Below are positions 1 to 9,305 of a stretch of 64,000 bases of DNA, piece after piece. The DNA lies in the NCBI GenBank assembly GCA_028687995.1, contig JAQTZA010000002.1, forward strand, positions 292,217 through 356,216. The letters are read 5' to 3'. This DNA comes from Bacteroidales bacterium (lineage in GTDB: Bacteria; Bacteroidota; Bacteroidia; Bacteroidales; UBA7332). The notes beneath the pieces are model-generated. The model was not told the DNA's origin. It ran no database searches and was given only the letters and a program-made list of their open reading frames with translations. Position numbers and translations under genes: made by a program. Positions within the stretch are counted from its first letter, which is position 1. Each line of letters opens with the position of its first letter.

Positions 1-2
1 CC

Positions 3-440
3 CGCGACGGCAGCCACACCGCCATTGCCGCCCGCAATGCCGACGAAGAGGAGGTAGATCGTATTTTCCGCATCTTGGCAGCCTATGTAGAGCGCATCAG
101 TGCAGGCGACGAAGTCAAAATCTTAAGCTCGGGCTTTCAGCTGACCAAGCAACCTGCCACTGCCTCGAAAGCCGTATTGGCCGTCACCGATGGAGCGAAC
201 TCTGGCAGCGTGAAACTTATCGCCAAAGCAGTAGAGAAGGCAGGCGCATACCTTTGGCAATATGCCAAAGATGCTATCCCCGACACCGAAGCCGGATGGA
301 CGCAAGCAGGTACCAGCACGCAAGCCACCTTCGACATCATAGGTCTGACGGCTGCTTCGAAGTACTACTTCCGGGTGGCAGCCATCACACCCGACGGCAC
401 TACCGACTACACCGCTCCGGTGCTGAAAGTGGTGAGCTAA
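3..440 (+). CDS. Fibronectin type III domain protein, C-terminal part (cut by window edge)
   Basis: The reading frame is open from the first bases of the window and stops at the TAA at 438-440, so the true start lies upstream. About 145 residues are visible. The N-terminal part is charged and helical; the last ~90 residues look like one fibronectin type III beta-sandwich, with a tryptophan in the middle and the closing 'YYFRVAAITPDG' strand typical of Fn3 G strands. No catalytic motif is seen. Short Fn3 proteins of this kind occur in Bacteroidota, but I cannot assign a function. Its GC content is clearly higher than the genes that follow. The ATG-less TTG at 75 is not the real start because the frame is open before it. 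Confidence 0.75.
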   Translation, partial: RDGSHTAIAARNADEEEVDRIFRILAAYVERISAGDEVKILSSGFQLTKQPATASKAVLAVTDGANSGSVKLIAKAVEKAGAYLWQYAKDAIPDTEAGWTQAGTSTQATFDIIGLTAASKYYFRVAAITPDGTTDYTAPVLKVVS

Positions 441-451
441 AACAAATAGAT

Positions 452-528
452 TAACTGAGTAATTGAATAATAGATTTCAATTACTCAGTTACTCAATTAT
501 TCGGTTACTCAATTACTCAATTAATAAC
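452..528. repeat. Inverted repeat plus short direct repeats upstream of a small secreted protein gene
   Basis: A perfect 16-bp inverted repeat (452-467 against 476-491, 8-nt loop) is followed by further copies of TTACTCAA at about 489-525. It sits in the gap between the Fn3 gene and the next start codon at 535. The stem is AT-rich and has no T-run directly after it, so it is not a classic intrinsic terminator. It could act on mRNA stability or be a mobile palindromic unit. Confidence 0.6.
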
Positions 529-534
529 ACTTTT

Positions 535-960
535 ATGAAACAAAAACAACTACTTATTTATCTATTTCTGCTACTATCGGTATGTGCGAAAGCTACCGAT
601 AAAGTCAGCTTCTATTATGATGAGGCAGGCAATCGCATCAGCCGAAGGGTGGTCACCTTGAACCAAGTGAAAAACAATGCAAATCCCAAACCAGAACCAG
701 TGGCGGAAGAGATGGGCGAACGAAAAGTGGTAATCTTCCCCAATCCTACCAAAGGCAACTTGGCGGTAGAAGTGACGGGTGGTGACCCAAAAGATGAAGT
801 GCGCATAGAATTGTATAGTGCACACGGTACCTTATTACAAAACCTACGTGCCAAGTTGGGTAAAACTCCAGTAGATCTATCTACTTACGATGCTACATGG
901 TACGTTTTGCGCGTATCGGCAGGGACGAATAGGATTGAATTTAAAATCATTAAACAATAA
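535..960 (+). CDS. Small secreted protein with one YD motif and a T9SS type A sorting domain
   Basis: The protein has 141 residues. I take the ATG at 535, which is followed by a hydrophobic signal peptide (residues 1-20); the frame runs further upstream to 463 but only through the repeat. Straight after the signal peptide is 'YYDEAGNRISRR', which matches a single YD/Rhs repeat. From about residue 65 comes 'FPNPTKGN', the start of a Por secretion (T9SS type A) C-terminal sorting domain running to the end. The protein is therefore predicted to be exported and surface-attached. Similar mini-proteins are often seen near Rhs genes in Bacteroidota (from memory), and here a large Rhs gene lies 2.1 kb downstream. 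No function is known to me. Confidence 0.75.
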   Translation: MKQKQLLIYLFLLLSVCAKATDKVSFYYDEAGNRISRRVVTLNQVKNNANPKPEPVAEEMGERKVVIFPNPTKGNLAVEVTGGDPKDEVRIELYSAHGTLLQNLRAKLGKTPVDLSTYDATWYVLRVSAGTNRIEFKIIKQ

Positions 961-1026
961 AGCCAACCATGTTCGCAAGAATTTTGATAACAGTAAAAAT
1001 AGTAATAATCAAATAATATAAACAAA

Positions 1027-1392
1027 ATGAAAAAGAGAATGATTTCAGGAGCAATAATTGCTCTTTTGGTTTGCAATGTAAGTATGGGAGCTAATCCAAC
1101 ATCAAGCAAAACGGACAAAGCTGCGACAAGCATGGTTTCAAAATTAAACGCGGATGTAACATTAACTGCTCAACAAAAAGAGACGTTAATGAAAAAAGCA
1201 AAACAATTTCAAGAAAATCTTGAGAAAGCAAGAGCAATTAGTGACAAAGAAGAAGCAACTGCTTTTATGCAAGAGGCAACTCAAGAACTGAAAACTTCCA
1301 TTGACAGTACATTAACAATTGATCAGAAAAAACAGAAAGAGAGTAAAGAGGCAGAACGTGAAAATAGAAATAGAAACGGATCAAGAAAATAA
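1027..1392 (+). CDS. Small secreted helical protein, function unknown
   Basis: The protein has 121 residues, with a signal peptide in residues 1-22 ('ALLVCNVSMGA') and a mature part that is almost entirely charged and helical, ending in a Lys/Glu/Arg/Asn-rich tail. The layout (small, periplasmic, helical, with a 'LTAQQKETL' segment) recalls Spy/CpxP-like chaperones or LTXXQ-motif proteins, but similarity is weak and only one such motif is visible. It stands alone between the T9SS mini-protein and the fibre-like gene, separated by 66 and 90 bases. The real function is unknown. Confidence 0.7.
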   Translation: MKKRMISGAIIALLVCNVSMGANPTSSKTDKAATSMVSKLNADVTLTAQQKETLMKKAKQFQENLEKARAISDKEEATAFMQEATQELKTSIDSTLTIDQKKQKESKEAERENRNRNGSRK

Positions 1393-1482
1393 CAATAACG
1401 ACTACTATTCTAATGATAATACACAAAGTATTATCGTAGAATAAAAAAATATGTTTGATAAAAAACTAAAAACTAAAGAAAT

Positions 1483-2961
1483 ATGAAAAATAAAATTTTC
1501 GCCTTGATCGTATTATTTATTGTCATTGCGTTCGGGTCAGCCAAAGCTGATAAAACCTACATAAGTGGATATGGAACTGTTGCTTGGAAAGGAACACTTT
1601 ATACAAATAATTTGAATAAAACTTGGAATATTGATACCAGACAAAGCTCAATGCCGACAAAAATAACGTATAGTATAGATACTGAATCCGATTATGATTT
1701 TGTAACTATAAAACAATCAACTGATAGTGTCAATTGGACAGATATGTTATACCTCTCTGGTTTTTATAATGGCGTTTTGTTTACGAATCCAACATCGCAA
1801 TATATTCAAATTATTTTTACATCTGACGGTTCAGTTAGTAATGATGAAAATTATCAAGGGATAGAAATAAGCTATAGCGCAGATAATGCAGTAGTTACAA
1901 CTTCAGATTTGCAAATTGGTGGTAATGGATCCATACTTGGTAGTCTGGGAATTGGCACAACTACACCTTCACAAAAGTTGACGGTGAAAGGAAGCTCTGG
2001 TGCTTTGGCTGGTATTCTATCTACAAATGGTACAATAGCGGAATCAGCAACTATTTTGTTTCAAAATGGCCGAGGTTTAGTTGGCTATGATGGTTCTATT
2101 ACTGGAATGCGCATCTCTACATCCGATTTTTCAAAGCCAATTGTATTTACAAATTCATTGACAAATGGTATGGGTGAGTTAATGAGAATTACAGGGACAG
2201 GAAATGTCGGGATTGGGACAACGAATCCAGGTTCTAATAAATTATACGTGAATGGTATTACTACGTTGAATGGAACTACGACCGTGAATGGAGATATATC
2301 TACTTCTAAATCAGGTGGATATGTAAACTATACAGGCAATACTTACTCTGATGTAAATTGGCATGCATCAAGAATTGCTTTCAATCGTTATAGAGGAACA
2401 AACATAGCTCCTACAGCTATTCTAAATGGAGACAATGTTGGTTTTTTTGACTTTTTCGGATATAATGGGTCATCTTCGCTAAGAGTGGGTCAATTTAGTG
2501 TTTCAGTTGATGGGACGCCCAATGCCATATTTATACCTGGTAAATTTGTTATCACAACAACAAACAATGCTGGTGAAAGTATAAATAGATTGACTGCATA
2601 CGCCAATGACAATATAGCCATGGCAACAAATGGAGGGAAAATAGGAATTGGCACAACCTCACCCGATCAAAAATTGACAGTCAAAGGCAAGATACACGCC
2701 GAAGAGGTGATAGTTGATCTTGCTGTACCTGCCGATTATGTTTTCAAGGCAGACTACACACTCCGTCCACTTCAAGAAGTAGAAGCCTATGTGAAAGAGA
2801 ATAGCCACCTTCCCGAAATACCATCTGCCTCCGAAATTGTACAGAATGGACTGAATATGGGCGAGATGCAAAACAAACTTCTGCAAAAAGTGGAAGAGTT
2901 GACGTTGTATATAATTCAACTGCAAAAAGAGGTGAATGAGCTGAAACAAGCGAAGAAATAA
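1483..2961 (+). CDS. Secreted tail-fibre-like protein with GIGTT repeats and C-terminal coiled coil
   Basis: The protein has 492 residues, with a signal peptide at 1-22. The N-terminal ~130 residues form a beta-rich domain. After this, three copies of a 'GIGTT.P.QKL.VKG' motif (near residues 155, 242 and 388) mark the beta-helical repeat found in phage tail-fibre-like and adhesin-like proteins of Bacteroidota. The C-terminus has the 'LPEIPSASEIVQNG' segment followed by a ~35-residue heptad coiled coil rich in Leu/Lys/Glu, probably a trimerisation stalk. No S74 chaperone catalytic dyad and no T9SS signal are seen. It is likely a surface fibre or adhesin. It lies 102 bases ahead of the Rhs toxin gene, but I see no proof that the two work together. 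Confidence 0.7.
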   Translation: MKNKIFALIVLFIVIAFGSAKADKTYISGYGTVAWKGTLYTNNLNKTWNIDTRQSSMPTKITYSIDTESDYDFVTIKQSTDSVNWTDMLYLSGFYNGVLFTNPTSQYIQIIFTSDGSVSNDENYQGIEISYSADNAVVTTSDLQIGGNGSILGSLGIGTTTPSQKLTVKGSSGALAGILSTNGTIAESATILFQNGRGLVGYDGSITGMRISTSDFSKPIVFTNSLTNGMGELMRITGTGNVGIGTTNPGSNKLYVNGITTLNGTTTVNGDISTSKSGGYVNYTGNTYSDVNWHASRIAFNRYRGTNIAPTAILNGDNVGFFDFFGYNGSSSLRVGQFSVSVDGTPNAIFIPGKFVITTTNNAGESINRLTAYANDNIAMATNGGKIGIGTTSPDQKLTVKGKIHAEEVIVDLAVPADYVFKADYTLRPLQEVEAYVKENSHLPEIPSASEIVQNGLNMGEMQNKLLQKVEELTLYIIQLQKEVNELKQAKK

Positions 2962-2989
2962 TCTTAACCAAAAGAAATCCTGTAAGATT

Positions 2990-3021
2990 GGATGGAGCAT
3001 CACATCCCGATGCCTCTATCC
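2990..3021 (+). terminator. Possible hairpin between fibre gene and Rhs gene
   Basis: A 12-bp stem with one bulge (2990-3001 against 3009-3021) lies between the fibre gene stop and the Rhs start. It lacks a good T-run, so termination is only a guess. Confidence 0.3.
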
Positions 3022-3063
3022 ATCCTTATATGCTGTTTTCACCACTAATAAATATAGAATCTT

Positions 3064-6000
3064 ATGAGAATGCTATACAAATATCTTATTATACACATCT
3101 TGCTTGTCGGATGGTCTGTGCAGCTATTTGCACAAGCGCCGCAACCGACTTATGTGCTTCAAACCAATGAATCGGGTGCGCCCAAGAGCTACGTGGCGCG
3201 CGATAATGTATCACTCAAGCCGGGTTTTAGGTATACTGCTGCTACGGGACAGAGTTTCAATGCGAAGATAGACCAGACATTGATCTTTCCTCCGACAGAC
3301 GGCACATATATGAAGCCGGATGGTACTCTCACGAGCGACCCTACACAGGGAGTCGCCGTAGGTTCTATCCCCGGGCAGTTTGCCGTGAGCCCGAGTGGTG
3401 CGGCTACCTACTCCATCCCTATCGAATGTCCGGCTGGCATCAACGGGATGCAGCCAAATATTTCGCTGGTGTACAATAGCCAGGGAGGAAATGGAATTGC
3501 AGGATGGGGTTGGAATCTAGGCGCAATGTCGACGATTAGTCGATCTGGTAGCGATTTATACCATGATGGCAAAGTTGCAGCACCTGACTTGACCAATGCT
3601 GATAATCTTACATTAGACGGACAACGTCTGATTTTAGTGTCTGGCATTCATTTAACGGATGGCGCAAAATATCGCACAGAGGTAGAGGGTTTTAGTGACA
3701 TTACTCTAAAAACATTGAATGCAAAACTCTATTTCGAGGTCAAAACAAAAGAGGGCACAATTCTTGAATATGGCTCTACGGCTGACTCATATATCGAGGC
3801 GCAAGGCACATTTACTCCATTAAACTGGCTGTTGACCAAAACAACAGACACGAATGGGAATTATATGACCTATACTTATATAGAAGATAATACGAATGGA
3901 GAATTTAGACTTTCAACCATAGATTATACAGGAAATGCAGTAGCAGGTATAAGCCCAGTCAATCAGATTGAGTTTGTGTATGATACGCGGAATACGCAGT
4001 CAGGATACGTAAATGACCAACAAACAGGCTATATAGCAGGCTCCAAAACAAGCCAAACCTTGATTCTTAAAACCATCAAGTCAAAGACCTCATCACAAAC
4101 GCAAAGAGAATATACTTTAAACTACACCAATGATGGATTCTACAATAAGTTAAACACCGTTACAGAAACAGGACTGAATGGAGAAAAGTACAATCCGACC
4201 GTGATAGATTGGAGTAAGCTTAATTCGACAACAGCACCAGCGATGGGAATCCAAAGTACAACCTCTGATTTGGAATACATTTCGGGTTCACTGGATAAAA
4301 CGATGATTGTAACGGATTTTAACAATGATGGATTTGCCGATGTTTTGCAAACGATTTTGGATCCATTTACTGGACAATACACAGGATGGATATTAAAAAA
4401 ATCCACGAATGGAGGAAGTAATTTTGTTGAAGTGCAGAATGAGGGAATATCACCTGTAAATGACTATTTCCCTTTTACTGGTGCATATCAAATGATTCCA
4501 ATGGATATTAATAAAGATGGGAAACCCGATATATTGGAAGTTAGAGGCATACGAAACACACTAAATGTTATGTATCAATATCAATTTGATGTCTTACTCA
4601 ATATAAATGGTCAATTAGTGAGACAAAACAAGAATTGGAAAATCACAACAGATGGGTCTTCTACTTATACCGTTAATGTAGGAGATTACAATGGAGATGG
4701 AGATGTTGAAGTTCTTATAAGTAGAGCTGTAAATAACAGTTATGGAACAATTGGATTGTATGATTTAAAGCTAACATACACCACCACATTACCTGAGATT
4801 AGTCTTTGTGGTTTGGCAGTAGATTTAACAAGCATTAGAACAACTGATGTAAACGGAAGTGGATTGCCAGAAATATTCTCAGTAAAAAATGGAGTTATAA
4901 TGGAATATGATGGAACAGATAATCAATTTCATGTTATTCCATTTACAAACAGTGTGAGTAGCTTTACTAGCGACATTGATTTCGCTGATTTTAATGGTGA
5001 TGGAAAGACTGACATCCTTGCATATAATAGGGGTACTCACTTATGGACTCTTAAAATATCTACAGGAATAGGATTCATCGATACACCTAGCCCAATAACG
5101 AGGACTAAACATTATAGTATTCCCAATAATCTTGCGTCTGTATTAGAATCCTATTATATTGGCGATTATAATGGAGATGGTAAACCGGATATTCTTGAAA
5201 TGTATAAAACAAGTACTTCTGCGACTGAATATAATATAAATGTATTTTACTATAACGGTGCCACTTTTACGGAAGGTAGTCACACTATTAGTAACAGTAA
5301 TATGCGGTTTTATAAAAACAATACACTGCCGTATTATGATATCAATGGAGATGGGAGATGTGATCTGATAGGGGTTGATTACCCGTCAAAAATATTCTCT
5401 TTTACTACCTCAGAATCTGAAAGGTCTATCTCTTCTATCACAAATGGATTGAATCAGACAAATACGATTGAATACAAAGTTTTGACCGATAATTCAGTTT
5501 ATTCGAATAGTTCAACGAGTTACTCCTACCCGGTAAGTCAGATTTGTATTCCAATGCAGGTAGTAAGCTCAACCAAAACAAGCGCAGGAAGCCAACTCTT
5601 CACAACCAACTACTCCTACAAAGGATTGCGACTCCACTTGGCGGGTAAAGGATTACTCGGATTTGAAGAGTTTACGGAAGATAATGTATCGCAAAATCGA
5701 AAAACGGTCTCACAGTATGGCTACAATAGCACTTACTACAATGTATATCCGACACAGCAGACAGTAACTACATCTGTAGAGAGTAATGCAATTTCGACTG
5801 TCAGCATTTTAAATGATGTCTTACCTCAGGGAGGGAAACGCTACATTCCATATGTATCGTCACAAACAGTTATCGACAATCTGACAGGTCTGACGACCAA
5901 AACCGAGACATCGAATTTCGATAGTTGGGGCAATCCGCAAACGATTAAGACGACAAAAGGGACCAATGCGGTGGTTGAGACCAAGACGATTGCGTATATT

Positions 6001-9000
6001 CAAAAAGGATCGTGGTGCCCAAATGAAGTCGATAACGTATCGACCACCCGTGTTTATGATGGAAAAACCTTTACAAAATCTGTTCAATACACCTATGACA
6101 ACAAAGGAAATCCGACCAAAGAAGTTGTAGATCCTACCGATGTAAACAGTGTCACGACCGATTATTTGAGTTATGACAATGTGGGGCATCCTTTGCAAGT
6201 AAATGTCACAGCAAATGGAATCACCAGATCCACTTATACCACCTATACCCCATCGCAGAGGTTTGTTTATACCAAAACCAATGCATTAGGCGAAGTTACT
6301 ACCTACAATTGGGACGAGACCAAAGGACTCCTCAATACCGAAGTAAATCGTTTTGGAACGACTAACTACTATTACAACGGGCTAGGTAGTCCGACAGAGA
6401 CCAAATTGCCCGACGGTGTACGCAAAACGGAGGTGATGCAATGGGCTACACAGGGCAATGCAATTGGTGCGAAGTATTACAAATATTCCGAAGCTTCGGG
6501 TAGTGCTCCTGTGTATGTGTGGTACGATGCTTTAGGTCGTGAAATCCAAAAAGACAGTTATGGCTTGAATGGAAATAAAGTAAGTGTGGCCACCGAATAC
6601 AACGATAAAGGACAAGTCTATCGGGTATCCGAGCCATATTTCGAAGCGAATGCCTCAAGCAAAACGTGGGCATCTACCTATATCTACGACGATTATGGTC
6701 GTCCGAGCACACTGACTAGCCCTATGGGAATCTCTTCGTCTACATACAGTAGCAAAACTACGACTGTATCGATGTATGCAGGTAAAACAGTAGCCTCTGG
6801 TACACCCGATGAGTCGAAAGAGACCACTGTGGATGATGCCGGACAGATGATTTCCAGTAAAGTGAATGGTAAAGCTGTAACCTATACTTATTATGCATCG
6901 GGTCTCACTAAAACAGCTACCCCTGAAGGAGGGCAAGCCGTCACGATGGAATACAATCTACAAGGCAAACGTACCCGATTGATTGACCCCGATGCAGGGA
7001 CAGTTCGTTCACAATACAACGGTTTCGGTGAACTGCTGTGGGAGCGTCAAAAGATCCATAAGAATCAAGATTCCATTACCACGGTCAATACCTACAAACC
7101 CAATGGATTGCTTGATAACATCAATCGCAACGGGGAAGTAACCACCTACACCTACGATACCCAAAACAGGGCGCAAACTATCGAAATCGTAGGCAAGAAC
7201 AAGCAGACGATGGAGTATGACAATTTTGATCGGGTAACCAAACTGACTGAGAATATCGAAAGCCGCACCTACATCAAACAGACCGAATACGATGCGCTGG
7301 GTCGGGTACGGAAGGAAATATTTCCATCCGGATACTTCACCTACAATGTCTATGACACGTATGGTAACCTGACCGAGGTGAAGGACAATGCCAATCGCTC
7401 TATATGGAAAGCTCTCGAAGAGAATGCCCGTGGGCAGCTGACCAAATCGAGCAAAGGCGGAAAACAATCCACCTTCGGGTTCGACGAACGGGGCTTGCCT
7501 ACCTCTATCTTTGCACAGGGAGTGGTAGATGCAGGATATCATTTCGATGCGAAAGGCAATCTGGAATACCGCACTGATAACCTGACGGCACAAAAAGAAC
7601 AGTTCCTGTATGATGAACAGAATAGATTGACTAATTGGGATGTCTATAAAAACAATGCACTGGTAAAACAAAACAACATCGTTTATGACCCCACAACGGG
7701 TAATATTAAGTCGAAGAGCGATTTGGGTAATTTCACTTTCAATTACGGTGAAGTGAATGGCAAACCTCACGCATTGACCTCTATATCGGGCGCGCCTGCC
7801 GCTATACCAACAGCAGACCTGAATGTTACATATACTGACTTCAAGAAAATAGCCACGCTTGCTGAGGGAAACAAAGGCTATTCTATTCTGTATGGCACTG
7901 ACGATCAACGTCGCAAATCGGTCTATTCGGTAGGCGGTGTGGTGAAGCAAACACACTACTACGTGGGCAACTACGAAGAAGAGGTGGATGCGTCGGGTAA
8001 TGTACGTAAAATTCACTATCTTAGTGGCGCGATTCTGATACAAAACCACGGTGTGGATAGTTTGCTCTATGCTTATTCCGATAATCAAGGTTCGCTATTG
8101 GCGCTGACAGATGAAGGCGGCAATGTGGTAGAGAAATATGCCTACGACCCTTGGGGCGCACGCCGAGATGTAAACGATTGGAGTCAAAAAGACACACGTA
8201 CCAAATGGATTGTGAACCGTGGATATACCGGGCATGAACATCTCGATGCCTTCGGAGTTATCAATATGAATGGCCGGGTGTATGACCCTGCTACTTCGAT
8301 GTTTTTGAGTACAGATCCTTTCATTCAGGCACCTGATAGCTGGTTGAACTACAATCGCTATGGATATTGTATGAACAATCCATTTAAGTACAGTGACCCA
8401 TCAGGTTACACCTGGTTTAGTCACTTCTTTAATTGGGTAGGGCAGAATTGGAAGACTATTCTAACAGTAGTTGTGACTGTAGCTGTAACTGTAGCTGTTG
8501 GTGTTGCAACTGGGGGATTAGGCTTCGTAGCCGCAGGCGCATTAGCAGGAGGTGCAGGAGGTTTTGTTGGAGGTGTTTTAGGTACTGCTCTAAATGGAGG
8601 TAATCTAGGGCAATGTCTAGGGGCAGGGTTTAGTGGTGCATTTCAAGGTGTAATTTTTGGAGGCTTAAGTGCTGGTGCTGCAAGTTTTGCCCCTACAGGT
8701 GCTATTTGGGGTGCAGTCTATGGAAGTGCAACTGGCGGTGTTTTGAGTGGAGCCGCAAGTGAATTGAATGGTGGTTCATTTAAGGATGGATTTAAAATGG
8801 GGGCAATTCTTGGAGGAGCAGGAGGAGCTGTTTCTGGTGCTCAAAAAGCTTTAGCCAATGGGAAGAATATGTGGACTGGAGCAAGAATTGTTCCGAAAGA
8901 GGTTACCCATCCACCTTTAATTCCGACTACAGTGCATGGTGTTCAAGTTAATAATCCTAATCTCGAAAATCAATTACCAGATAAGTTGTATCATTATACT

Positions 9001-9303
9001 TCTGAAGATCCCTCAACTTGGACGACATTAGGAAAGGAGACTTGGAGTGATAAAAGAGTTTGGTTAACACCTGATGGAGAAATGAGTAGTTCTGAAGCAT
9101 TGAGTAAACTTGCTATTAAACAATCTCCAAATTGGAGAGTTGAGATTTCAACTTCGGATCCAAGTTTTGATGCTTCTAAAGTTATGTATGTTCAAAAAGT
9201 TGAGCCTCTTAATTTACAACCAGGAGGGGGTATTGAAGTTGTTTATAAGGGTCCTCTTGATTTAAATTCGACAAGAGTCAAAATAACAAGATTACACGAG
9301 TAA
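3064..9303 (+). CDS. Secreted Rhs/YD-repeat polymorphic toxin, possible HYD1-type ADP-ribosyltransferase tip
   Basis: The protein has 2079 residues and a signal peptide at about 1-24. An SpvB-like N-terminal module lies at ~100-170. At least six FG-GAP/VCBS-type Asp-rich loops ('DFNNDGFADVL', 'DINKDGKPDIL', 'DYNGDGKPDIL' and similar) lie at ~415-765, followed by YD repeats at ~1010-1520. The Rhs-associated core spans ~1670-1781 and ends in 'DPSGY', the usual boundary before the variable tip. The tip has a Gly/Ala-rich, possibly membrane-inserting stretch (~1795-1920) and a final ~130-residue domain opening with 'LYHYTS' (~1975). That opening resembles the His-Tyr start of HYD1-type ADP-ribosyltransferase toxins, but I cannot confirm it. 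Secretion is inferred from the signal peptide; no T9SS domain is visible. The putative immunity gene starts two bases after the stop. Confidence 0.85.
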   Translation: MRMLYKYLIIHILLVGWSVQLFAQAPQPTYVLQTNESGAPKSYVARDNVSLKPGFRYTAATGQSFNAKIDQTLIFPPTDGTYMKPDGTLTSDPTQGVAVGSIPGQFAVSPSGAATYSIPIECPAGINGMQPNISLVYNSQGGNGIAGWGWNLGAMSTISRSGSDLYHDGKVAAPDLTNADNLTLDGQRLILVSGIHLTDGAKYRTEVEGFSDITLKTLNAKLYFEVKTKEGTILEYGSTADSYIEAQGTFTPLNWLLTKTTDTNGNYMTYTYIEDNTNGEFRLSTIDYTGNAVAGISPVNQIEFVYDTRNTQSGYVNDQQTGYIAGSKTSQTLILKTIKSKTSSQTQREYTLNYTNDGFYNKLNTVTETGLNGEKYNPTVIDWSKLNSTTAPAMGIQSTTSDLEYISGSLDKTMIVTDFNNDGFADVLQTILDPFTGQYTGWILKKSTNGGSNFVEVQNEGISPVNDYFPFTGAYQMIPMDINKDGKPDILEVRGIRNTLNVMYQYQFDVLLNINGQLVRQNKNWKITTDGSSTYTVNVGDYNGDGDVEVLISRAVNNSYGTIGLYDLKLTYTTTLPEISLCGLAVDLTSIRTTDVNGSGLPEIFSVKNGVIMEYDGTDNQFHVIPFTNSVSSFTSDIDFADFNGDGKTDILAYNRGTHLWTLKISTGIGFIDTPSPITRTKHYSIPNNLASVLESYYIGDYNGDGKPDILEMYKTSTSATEYNINVFYYNGATFTEGSHTISNSNMRFYKNNTLPYYDINGDGRCDLIGVDYPSKIFSFTTSESERSISSITNGLNQTNTIEYKVLTDNSVYSNSSTSYSYPVSQICIPMQVVSSTKTSAGSQLFTTNYSYKGLRLHLAGKGLLGFEEFTEDNVSQNRKTVSQYGYNSTYYNVYPTQQTVTTSVESNAISTVSILNDVLPQGGKRYIPYVSSQTVIDNLTGLTTKTETSNFDSWGNPQTIKTTKGTNAVVETKTIAYIQKGSWCPNEVDNVSTTRVYDGKTFTKSVQYTYDNKGNPTKEVVDPTDVNSVTTDYLSYDNVGHPLQVNVTANGITRSTYTTYTPSQRFVYTKTNALGEVTTYNWDETKGLLNTEVNRFGTTNYYYNGLGSPTETKLPDGVRKTEVMQWATQGNAIGAKYYKYSEASGSAPVYVWYDALGREIQKDSYGLNGNKVSVATEYNDKGQVYRVSEPYFEANASSKTWASTYIYDDYGRPSTLTSPMGISSSTYSSKTTTVSMYAGKTVASGTPDESKETTVDDAGQMISSKVNGKAVTYTYYASGLTKTATPEGGQAVTMEYNLQGKRTRLIDPDAGTVRSQYNGFGELLWERQKIHKNQDSITTVNTYKPNGLLDNINRNGEVTTYTYDTQNRAQTIEIVGKNKQTMEYDNFDRVTKLTENIESRTYIKQTEYDALGRVRKEIFPSGYFTYNVYDTYGNLTEVKDNANRSIWKALEENARGQLTKSSKGGKQSTFGFDERGLPTSIFAQGVVDAGYHFDAKGNLEYRTDNLTAQKEQFLYDEQNRLTNWDVYKNNALVKQNNIVYDPTTGNIKSKSDLGNFTFNYGEVNGKPHALTSISGAPAAIPTADLNVTYTDFKKIATLAEGNKGYSILYGTDDQRRKSVYSVGGVVKQTHYYVGNYEEEVDASGNVRKIHYLSGAILIQNHGVDSLLYAYSDNQGSLLALTDEGGNVVEKYAYDPWGARRDVNDWSQKDTRTKWIVNRGYTGHEHLDAFGVINMNGRVYDPATSMFLSTDPFIQAPDSWLNYNRYGYCMNNPFKYSDPSGYTWFSHFFNWVGQNWKTILTVVVTVAVTVAVGVATGGLGFVAAGALAGGAGGFVGGVLGTALNGGNLGQCLGAGFSGAFQGVIFGGLSAGAASFAPTGAIWGAVYGSATGGVLSGAASELNGGSFKDGFKMGAILGGAGGAVSGAQKALANGKNMWTGARIVPKEVTHPPLIPTTVHGVQVNNPNLENQLPDKLYHYTSEDPSTWTTLGKETWSDKRVWLTPDGEMSSSEALSKLAIKQSPNWRVEISTSDPSFDASKVMYVQKVEPLNLQPGGGIEVVYKGPLDLNSTRVKITRLHE
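9010..9069 (+). repeat. 60-bp direct repeat, copy 1 (inside the Rhs toxin tip)
   Basis: This stretch of the toxin tip is repeated at 10804-10863 with 58 of 60 bases identical. The second copy sits at the start of the orphan Rhs core, so it marks a recombination between toxin cassettes. Confidence 0.9.
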
Positions 9304-9305
9304 TT

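Noticed and set aside
7009..8088. 359-codon open frame on the minus strand
   Set aside because: It is the antisense shadow of the YD-repeat part of the Rhs gene, which shows clear protein motifs on the plus strand.
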